Below are positions 1 through 5,676 of a DNA stretch of 8,258 bases, piece after piece (positions within the stretch are counted from its first letter, which is position 1; each line of letters starts with the position of its first letter). The notes beneath the pieces were generated by a model, which searched no databases, had not been told where the DNA came from, and saw only the letters and a list, made by a program, of their open reading frames with translations. A program made the translations under genes and the position numbers. This DNA comes from Pirellulaceae bacterium (lineage in GTDB: Bacteria; Planctomycetota; Planctomycetia; Pirellulales; Pirellulaceae): contig JADLDX010000600.1 in assembly GCA_020846515.1 (NCBI GenBank), positions 1-8,258 of the forward strand, in the 5' to 3' direction.

Positions 1-1013
1 ATTTCCCAGAATACTTTCAGCATCTCAAGCATCGCAAGATTCTGCCGGCTGAAAGCGCCCAGTCGGACCCCAAGACGCTCGAACTGGTTGAAGCTTACCT
101 CAAGCCGCTGGGTATTACGTCGTTGTTGGACGCGCCGATCTTCGTGGGCGGCGAAGTGATTGGTGTGTTTTGCTGCGAGCATGTGGGGCCCCCGCGCGAA
201 TGGACCACCGAGGAACGTGATTTTGTAGCGTCGATTGCGGATTTGTTGGCCGCTAAGTATCGCGCGGTTCAGGTGCAAAAGCTGCAACGCACACTGGAGG
301 TCAATGAAAGCCGCTTGTTTACTCTGGAAAAATCAGATGCCTTGGCGAAGATGGCCCTGGGCGTGGCGCACGATTTCCGCAATATGTTGGTCAGCATTAG
401 CAATAGTGCTCATGTCCTCAAACTTGCCCACAACCTGCCCGAGGACTTGCGTGAACCGGCGGAAATTATCAAAGAAGCCGCTGAGATGGGTGAACGGCTG
501 GTGTCCGAGTTGATCGACTACGGACGGAATGCACCGGCCAAACCTGAGGCGATTAATCTGGACAACGCCATCGACAAGTTTCTGCCATTTGTGCGGACGG
601 CGGTCGGCAGAGATCATGAAATTCTGGTAGAGCATTCCCCGGCGACCGGCCGAGTCTTTATCGATCGCAATCAATTGGATCGTGTGTTATTGAATTTGGT
701 CGTGAACGCCCGCGAGGCCTCGCCACCAGGCAGTAAAATCAGAATTCGCACCGATCAATGCGTTCCGGACGTCGAATCTCAAGCAAATTATGTAACGCTG
801 GAAATTTCTGATTCCGGCAAAGGCATGGATGAACAGACACAGCAGCGATTGTTCGAGCCTTTCTTTTCCACGAAAAATCGCGGCTCGGGGTTGGGAATGG
901 CCGTCGTGCAACGCATCGTCGATCGAGCTGGTGGCTTTATCCGCGTTGATAGCCAACTCGGCCAAGGCACAACCATCCGCGTCCACCTCCCACGGGTCTC
1001 TGTAAGCGATTAG
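1..1013 (+). CDS. GAF-domain sensor histidine kinase, 5'-partial
   Basis: This is the C-terminal part of a two-component sensor kinase. The frame is open from base 3 to the TAG at 1011-1013, giving 336 visible residues; the start lies upstream of the window. Numbering from base 3, residues 1 to about 88 are the end of a GAF sensory domain with the family-typical stretch GVFCCEHVGPPREW. A short coiled-coil-like linker follows. The H-box AHDFRNML places the phospho-accepting histidine at residue 123 (bases 369-371). The ATPase domain is complete: N-box NLVVNARE with Asn235, G1 box DSGKGM (270-275), F-box LFEPFFSTK and G2 box GSGLGM (294-299). The protein ends right after the ATPase domain, so it has no attached receiver and should phosphorylate a separate response regulator, which is not in this window. 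No membrane segment is visible in this part. The ligand sensed by the GAF domain cannot be told. The 171-bp gap downstream suggests it is not in the MoxR operon. Confidence 0.93.
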   Translation, partial: FPEYFQHLKHRKILPAESAQSDPKTLELVEAYLKPLGITSLLDAPIFVGGEVIGVFCCEHVGPPREWTTEERDFVASIADLLAAKYRAVQVQKLQRTLEVNESRLFTLEKSDALAKMALGVAHDFRNMLVSISNSAHVLKLAHNLPEDLREPAEIIKEAAEMGERLVSELIDYGRNAPAKPEAINLDNAIDKFLPFVRTAVGRDHEILVEHSPATGRVFIDRNQLDRVLLNLVVNAREASPPGSKIRIRTDQCVPDVESQANYVTLEISDSGKGMDEQTQQRLFEPFFSTKNRGSGLGMAVVQRIVDRAGGFIRVDSQLGQGTTIRVHLPRVSVSD

Positions 1014-1109
1014 CATAGTAGTCCAGTGGTTGGGGCAAAGCTCGCCCGAGATTGCGAGACCAGGGCATGTCACCGGTCCCGCATCCAGGCTCCACCCTAC
1101 GGCGAACAT

Positions 1110-1137
1110 GCTAGTTTTAGCGGGCGAATATGCCCGT
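1110..1137 (+). promoter_or_regulatory. Two adjacent small hairpins in the leader before moxR-like gene
   Basis: Two short inverted repeats sit side by side and share one base: GCTA-GTTT-TAGC at 1110-1121 and CGGGC-GAATAT-GCCCG at 1121-1136, the second extendable by one G-U pair. They lie about 37 bases before the ribosome binding site. The second is not followed by a T tract (TGACCCCC follows), so it is not a standard intrinsic terminator. They may be leader structure or chance. I saw no convincing -35/-10 pair anywhere in 1014-1184. Confidence 0.2.
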
Positions 1138-1173
1138 GACCCCCTTCACCGAGCTTCCTACCTTTTTTGCTGT

Positions 1174-1187
1174 GGAGATGACCTTTG
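1174..1187 (+). promoter_or_regulatory. Ribosome binding site deciding a TTG start
   Basis: GGAG at 1174-1177 lies seven bases before TTG at 1185-1187. An in-frame TGA at 1179-1181 rules out any start further upstream. The next candidate, GTG at 1203, would be 25 bases from the GGAG. TTG at 1185 is therefore the best start. The nearby ATG at 1178 is in another frame. Confidence 0.65.
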
Positions 1188-2204
1188 GCTCACGCAAGTC
1201 CAGTGGCGACAGATCTCGATATCCAGCGCGCCGAGCGGTTGCGCCAGGCGTGCACGAAAGTGCGCGAGCAAGTAGCCAAAATAGTCGTCGGTCAAGACAA
1301 CGTTATCGAACAACTACTGATCGCCATGTTGTCGCGTGGCCATTGCCTGTTGGAAGGTGTCCCCGGACTGGCCAAGACGTTGATGGTCCGGACGCTGGCC
1401 GAATCGATGGCCTTATCGTTTCATCGCATCCAGTTCACACCCGACCTGATGCCCGCCGACATTACCGGCACGGATATTATTCAAGAATCCCCAACCACTG
1501 GGCATCGCGAGCTGGTCTTCGAACGCGGTCCGGTATTCACGCAGTTGCTGTTGGCCGACGAAATCAACCGCACACCACCCAAGACCCAAGCCGCTCTCTT
1601 GGAGGCCATGCAGGAACACGAAGTGACCATTGGCGGCAAGACCTATCGATTGGCTGAACCATTCTTCGTCTTGGCCACCCAGAACCCAATCGAACAAGAG
1701 GGCACTTATCCGCTGCCCGAAGCCCAACGCGATCGCTTTCTTTTTCAAGTTATCGTCGATTATCCGTCGCGCGATGAAGAAGGCCTGATCATCGATCGTA
1801 CGACCACCGGCTTGCAAGCCAAGTTAGAACCGGTCGTTACGGGACAAGAGATTATTGATTTTCAACAGACCGTGCGCATGGTGCCGCTGCCTGAGCATGT
1901 CAAGCAAATGGTATTGGACTTGGTGCGCTCGTTGCGTCCCACGCCAAATAAACAAGTGCCTTGGGTGAACGACTGGGTCGATTGGGGTCCAGGTCCTCGT
2001 GCCAGTCAGCAATTGGTGCTGGCCGCTAAATCGCGCGCCCTATTGCACGGACGTTATCATGTGTCGACCGATGATATTGCGGCCCTGGCTGCTCCCGTGC
2101 TGCGCCATCGCCTGGTACCTACCTTTTCTGCCGAAGCCGATGGTATTCGCACCGATGATATCATCCAGCGCGCTGTGAAAGAGCTGGTCAAGGCTAACAA
2201 GTAA
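1185..2204 (+). CDS. MoxR-family AAA+ ATPase
   Basis: A cytoplasmic AAA+ ATPase of the MoxR family, 339 residues, a normal length for the family. Visible motifs in order: Walker A GVPGLAKT (58-65; the G-L-A-K-T form is typical of MoxR), Walker B LLLADEIN (121-128) with the following [15 protein letters not shown], sensor 1 in [18 protein letters not shown] (164-181), the RDRF arginine segment just after, and a sensor-2-like GPGPRASQ (268-275) leading into the C-terminal lid helices. All catalytic residues expected for ATP hydrolysis are present. MoxR proteins are believed to act as chaperone-like ATPases on VWA-containing partners; the next three genes encode DUF58 and VWA proteins, which fits. 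The start is TTG at 1185, chosen by its GGAG site and an in-frame stop just upstream. It is probably the first gene of the operon; the next gene begins 101 bp downstream. Confidence 0.95.
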   Translation: MAHASPVATDLDIQRAERLRQACTKVREQVAKIVVGQDNVIEQLLIAMLSRGHCLLEGVPGLAKTLMVRTLAESMALSFHRIQFTPDLMPADITGTDIIQESPTTGHRELVFERGPVFTQLLLADEINRTPPKTQAALLEAMQEHEVTIGGKTYRLAEPFFVLATQNPIEQEGTYPLPEAQRDRFLFQVIVDYPSRDEEGLIIDRTTTGLQAKLEPVVTGQEIIDFQQTVRMVPLPEHVKQMVLDLVRSLRPTPNKQVPWVNDWVDWGPGPRASQQLVLAAKSRALLHGRYHVSTDDIAALAAPVLRHRLVPTFSAEADGIRTDDIIQRAVKELVKANK

Positions 2205-2305
2205 GTGTGGCTGGTGCCCAGCGCCCGTCCAAGCCCCGCCCAAAGCCTGGCAGTGGTTGCTAAAGTAAGACATAGATTGGGTGACGAGCCAATGGGCCAG
2301 CGAAT

Positions 2306-3217
2306 ATGAGCCAAGTACCTTCCGATGCACTTCTGTCAGCCACCGACCGTGACAAGTTGGCCAAGCTGCAACTGTACGCGCGTCAAGTTGTCGAAGGCAT
2401 CACCGTCGGTATGCATCGCTCGCCTCACAAAGGCTTTAGCGTTGAATTTAAAGAGCATCGACCCTATGTTCGCGGCGACGAAATTCGCACGATCGATTGG
2501 AAACTGTACGGCAAAACCGACCGGCTCTACATTCGCCAATATGAAGAAGAGACCAACCTGCGGTGCACGATTCTGGTCGATCAAAGCGGTTCAATGGCTT
2601 ATGGTGCCAAGGGATCGACCAAGACTTCCAAACATGATTTTGGGGTGCGTCTGGCCGCGTGTTTAGCTTACATGCTGGTCGGCCAACAAGACTCAGTTGG
2701 CCTGGTAACCTTCGATACGGAAATGCGAAATTATATTCCGCCCCGCAGCAAGCCGAGCCATCTGCGCAGTCTGCTTGGCACGCTGGCGGCCAGTAAGCCG
2801 AACGGCGAGACGGCCATTAGCGAAGTGCTCACCAAGTTGGTCCCCAAGATTCGCAAACGCGGTTTATTAGTCCTGATCTCCGATTGCTTTGACGAAGTCG
2901 ATAATCTGCTGCGCACACTGAGCTACTTCCGCCACGCGCGCAACGACGTCGTCGTGTTTCAAGTTTGGGATCGCGACGAACTGGAGTTCCCTTTTCGAGG
3001 ACGCACCCAGTTTCGCTCCTTGGAACTGGCCAGTCATATGCGGCTGCTCGATAGCTCGCTGCTCCGCAAGTCTTATCTCGAGAACTTAGCCAAGTTTCGC
3101 ACAGCACTCTCTGCCGGTTGTGGGAAACAAAAGATTGACTTGATCAGTTGCACAACCGATCAGCCTCATGCCAGTTTGTTGGCCTCTTACCTGGCCGCGC
3201 GGGGTCGATCGCTATGA
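2306..3217 (+). CDS. DUF58 domain protein with VWA-like MIDAS motif
   Basis: A 303-residue DUF58 protein, the usual partner of MoxR ATPases. The signature region is intact: GFSVEFKEHRPYVRGDEIRT and IDWKLYGKTDRLYIRQYEEE (about residues 43-82), followed by a VWA-like fold with DQSGSM (92-97) matching the DxSxS metal-binding motif, a candidate threonine at Thr169 in GETAI, and an aspartate in ISDCFDE (Asp193). No signal peptide or membrane segment is visible, so it is expected in the cytoplasm or at the inner membrane face. ATG at 2306 is the first possible start after an in-frame TGA at 2282-2284, although no strong Shine-Dalgarno is seen before it. Its stop overlaps the next gene by ATGA, pointing to coupled translation. 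The family's biochemical role is not established; a role as adaptor between the ATPase and the membrane VWA proteins is an inference. Confidence 0.94.
   Translation: MSQVPSDALLSATDRDKLAKLQLYARQVVEGITVGMHRSPHKGFSVEFKEHRPYVRGDEIRTIDWKLYGKTDRLYIRQYEEETNLRCTILVDQSGSMAYGAKGSTKTSKHDFGVRLAACLAYMLVGQQDSVGLVTFDTEMRNYIPPRSKPSHLRSLLGTLAASKPNGETAISEVLTKLVPKIRKRGLLVLISDCFDEVDNLLRTLSYFRHARNDVVVFQVWDRDELEFPFRGRTQFRSLELASHMRLLDSSLLRKSYLENLAKFRTALSAGCGKQKIDLISCTTDQPHASLLASYLAARGRSL
3214..3217 (+). other. ATGA stop/start overlap, DUF58 to BatA-like gene
   Basis: The TGA of the DUF58 gene (3215-3217) overlaps the ATG of the next gene (3214-3216). GGGG at 3201-3204 lies nine bases before the ATG, inside the end of the DUF58 gene. 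This arrangement normally goes with translational coupling and supports one operon. Confidence 0.85.
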
Positions 3218-5676
3218 TCTTTCTCAACGCGCTGCTGATCGCTGGTACCGCTGCCGCCTCGATCCCCTTGATTATTCATCTGCTGAATCGATCGCGATTC
3301 AAAGTGTTGGATTGGGGCGCGATGCATCTGCTGGAGTCAGCTCTTAAAATCAATTCGCGACGCATCCAGTGGCAAGCCTGGTTGTTGTTACTGCTACGCA
3401 TGCTGATTCCCGCCATCTTGGCTCTCTGTTTGGCTCGGCCCGTGTTGACCGCCTGGCGCACAGCCGCCGGGGGCAATCAGCACTCCGTGGTGTTGGTGAT
3501 CGATAACAGCCTGAGTATGGAGGCCGCAGCTGCCAAAGCCCCAGAGGGAACTACAGAGGGAAATGCAGGGCGAAATGTAGAGCGAACCGCCGCAGGTAAC
3601 GCAGGCGGCTCGACCAGTTCTTGCTTCGCGGCAGCCATTGCCGAGGCGACCGCGTTGATCCAACGTTTTGGACCATCGACCGAAATCACGTTGCTGACCA
3701 GTGGTGGTGGCGTGGTCGATCAGACCTCAGGTGCAACCTTTGATACGCAGCGTGTTTTGCGACGTTTGCGCGATGTGCGTGGTGGTGCCGGTGCCAGCGC
3801 CTTGCGCGATGCTTTATCGACCGGCCTGGCCAGTTTGGCCAAGGCCAAGCAACCCCGACGACATCTGATCCTGATCAGCGACTTTCAGCGAAGCCAATGG
3901 GAAGGTATCGAGCCAGAGTCATTAACCACGCTGCGCGCTAGTTCGGAATCCAAAGCTTCGCCCATCGAAGTCACGTTTATACCGGTCATGGCCAGGTCAC
4001 CAGATAACCTGTCGGTACAGATCGATCGACCGTTGGGGCCTAGCGTCGTGACGCCCAAGCAAACGCTTGAGGTGCGCGTGGCGGTCCGCAATCACGGTCG
4101 CCAACGCGTTAAAAATTTGCCGGTGGTACTGACCGCTGACAAAGTGCAGTTGGCCAGCAAAAACGTGGAGATCGCTGGCGATTCGCAAGTTTTCCTGGCC
4201 TTCTCCTGTCAATTACAGACGTTGGGTTCCCACGTGCTGAGCGTCTCGATCGACGAACGTGCCGCGCGGATCGCCTCAGGTGAATCGCCTCAAGCCTTGG
4301 TCTCCAGTGATGATGTCTCGCGCTGGAGTGTCGAGGTTATCGAACCGGTACGCGTGGGCATCGTCAGCACACGAGCGGCGAACTCTAAATTGATTGATGA
4401 ATCAACCTTTTTGAACCTGGCACTCTCGCCTTATGCGGTCAGTCTGGATGGCGCAAGCACCAATGAAGAGACCGCCGGCTGGGCTGAAGCGCAAGCGGGT
4501 GCTGATCCCATTGAATGCGAGATCGTCGGGCCTCAAGATCTTTCCGAGAAATGGTTAGCCACTCGACAAGCGATCATCTTGACCAACATACCGACACTGG
4601 ACGATGCCACTGCTCAGCGCGTGACACAGTTCGTTCAAGCTGGTGGTCTGCTGATCATTTGGGCCGGCGATGCGCTGCAGAGCCAATGGTACAACCAGCG
4701 CTGGGGGACTGCCGCAGCGGTGCGGTTGTTGCCAGCCGACTTTGCCGAGTTATCCAGACCCGTAGGTCGGCCGCAAGCCACACTCAAGATTCAAAACCAA
4801 AGCTACGAGCATCCCGCGCTCACCTTCTTCAATCGCAGCAGTAACGGTCGCTTGGATAGCATCGACTTCAATACCTGGTATCGCTTGCAAGCCGACTCAA
4901 AGACCAATCCCAGTAATGCAAGTCCCAAGAAAACGGATACCGAGCAGGCTGCGTTAACCATGTTGGTTCTGGACAACGGTGATCCACTCTTGATGGAACG
5001 CGCTGTGGGGCGCGGGCGCGTCATGCAATGGGCGACCAGTTGCGGTGAACGGTGGTCGAATTTGCCCCTGCGCGAAGTGTTCGTACCCCTGGTGCAACAG
5101 TTGGTCCTATACGGCGCCACCTCGTCGATGCCCCAATTGAATATCGAAGCCGGTGGTATGTTGGCCGTGGCTCTATCGTCGACGGCATTACCACCGGCCG
5201 ATCCGAAAGCGAATCAAGCTGCTGACAAATCTAATAGTGATAAATCTAAAGCGAACACTGATAAATTCAATAGTGACAAATCCAAACTTTTACCGGCTGA
5301 GATTGAGTTATTAACACCTCAGAATTTGAGATATCGCTTGGATGTGCAGAGTTTGGGCGAGTCGCGAAGCGTGCAGTTTGCGAGTACGAATTTTCCTGGA
5401 GCGTATCAATTGAGCGGTGTGCAAGAACGACCGATAGCGATCGTGGCTGGCGTGCGTGCGGAAGAGTCCGTGTTGACCCCGCTGGACCAGGGTGAGTTGA
5501 ACGATTGGGCCAAACGCTTGGACGCGCAGGTACAACCGTCGGCCAGTGCGTTCTGGCAAGCCGAGCAGGTCAAGCAAACGGGACGCGAAATTTGGCGCTA
5601 CATGCTGGCAGCGTTGGTGGTGTGTTTGTTGGCTGAACTGCTCCTGCAGCAGAGTCTTACGCGGACACCCACATGA
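3214..5676 (+). CDS. BatA-like membrane protein: two N-terminal anchors, VWA, GATase-like domain
   Basis: An 820-residue membrane protein. It opens with the BatA (aerotolerance regulator) N-terminal module: a hydrophobic segment at residues 1-22 with the family-typical IPLIIHLLNRSRF, then WGAMHLL, then a second membrane segment at about 54-76. A VWA domain follows, with VLVIDNSLSM giving the DxSxS metal site (97-101), a serine in GASALRDAL where threonine is usual (195), and ILISDFQ with Asp223. A beta-rich CARDB-like stretch comes next (about 265-380). A GATase-like fold follows (VRVGIVSTR at 379, AIILTNIPTLD at 453, GGLLIIWAGDAL at 477-488, GRGRVMQWAT at 599-608), with no nucleophilic cysteine seen at the usual turn. 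A last membrane segment lies at about 796-812. The frame is open back to 3148, but ATG 3214 is chosen because the anchor module begins there and it overlaps the previous stop. Two repeat-derived hydrophilic inserts are present. Orientation of the domains across the membrane is inferred. Confidence 0.92.
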   Translation: MIFLNALLIAGTAAASIPLIIHLLNRSRFKVLDWGAMHLLESALKINSRRIQWQAWLLLLLRMLIPAILALCLARPVLTAWRTAAGGNQHSVVLVIDNSLSMEAAAAKAPEGTTEGNAGRNVERTAAGNAGGSTSSCFAAAIAEATALIQRFGPSTEITLLTSGGGVVDQTSGATFDTQRVLRRLRDVRGGAGASALRDALSTGLASLAKAKQPRRHLILISDFQRSQWEGIEPESLTTLRASSESKASPIEVTFIPVMARSPDNLSVQIDRPLGPSVVTPKQTLEVRVAVRNHGRQRVKNLPVVLTADKVQLASKNVEIAGDSQVFLAFSCQLQTLGSHVLSVSIDERAARIASGESPQALVSSDDVSRWSVEVIEPVRVGIVSTRAANSKLIDESTFLNLALSPYAVSLDGASTNEETAGWAEAQAGADPIECEIVGPQDLSEKWLATRQAIILTNIPTLDDATAQRVTQFVQAGGLLIIWAGDALQSQWYNQRWGTAAAVRLLPADFAELSRPVGRPQATLKIQNQSYEHPALTFFNRSSNGRLDSIDFNTWYRLQADSKTNPSNASPKKTDTEQAALTMLVLDNGDPLLMERAVGRGRVMQWATSCGERWSNLPLREVFVPLVQQLVLYGATSSMPQLNIEAGGMLAVALSSTALPPADPKANQAADKSNSDKSKANTDKFNSDKSKLLPAEIELLTPQNLRYRLDVQSLGESRSVQFASTNFPGAYQLSGVQERPIAIVAGVRAEESVLTPLDQGELNDWAKRLDAQVQPSASAFWQAEQVKQTGREIWRYMLAALVVCLLAELLLQQSLTRTPT
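3544..3615 (+). repeat. Degenerate 12-bp tandem repeat, six units, in the VWA domain
   Basis: Six in-frame 12-bp units starting at 3544, 3556, 3568, 3580, 3592 and 3604. The first four are closest: GAGGGAACTACA, GAGGGAAATGCA, GGGCGAAATGTA, GAGCGAACCGCC; the last two are worn. They encode four-residue units EGTT, EGNA, GRNV, ERTA, AGNA, GGST (residues 111-134 of the BatA-like protein). The insert lies directly after the DNSLSM metal-site loop, where VWA domains usually run straight into the first helix. Confidence 0.75.
5224..5286 (+). repeat. 36-bp tandem repeat, 1.75 copies, Lys/Asp/Ser/Asn-rich linker
   Basis: Unit one at 5224-5259 encodes DKSNSDKSKANT; a partial second unit at 5260-5286 encodes DKFNSDKSK. 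The 27 aligned bases differ at only about five positions. Within each unit, DKSN and DKSK form a smaller internal repeat. The stretch (residues 671-691 of the BatA-like protein) is clearly richer in A and T than its surroundings and uses AAA, AAT, TCT and GAT codons. Confidence 0.8.
5673..5676 (+). other. ATGA stop/start overlap between the two membrane VWA genes
   Basis: The TGA ending the BatA-like gene (5674-5676) overlaps the ATG of the next gene (5673-5675). No strong Shine-Dalgarno is visible before it, only a weak GGAC at 5663-5666, so translation probably depends on coupling. Confidence 0.85.

Noticed and set aside
1041..1058. CTCGC/GCGAG inverted repeat after the kinase stop, as a terminator
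   Set aside because: A five-pair stem with an eight-base loop and no T tract. The T6 run at 1163-1168 is too far away to serve it or the hairpin at 1121-1136.
687..1109. 140-residue open frame on the minus strand
   Set aside because: It lies opposite the kinase ATPase domain, whose motifs are intact on the + strand, and encodes no recognisable family.
1030..1657. Overlapping + strand open frames in and after the 1014-1184 gap
   Set aside because: They run into the MoxR gene out of frame, lack family motifs and have compositions typical of shadow frames (many Arg, Ser, His).
2210..2222. GCTGG-TGC-CCAGC hairpin just after the MoxR stop, as a terminator
   Set aside because: The stem is only five base pairs and no T tract follows; the operon appears to continue into DUF58.
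3148..3213. Possible upstream TTG start of the BatA-like gene
   Set aside because: It would add 22 polar residues before the anchor module and overlap DUF58 by 70 bases. ATG 3214 with the ATGA overlap fits the family start.
3892..4311. Loss of the VWA metal site because the usual threonine reads as serine in the BatA-like protein
   Set aside because: Serine can take the threonine role, and the change is conservative; without alignment it is not evidence of inactivation.
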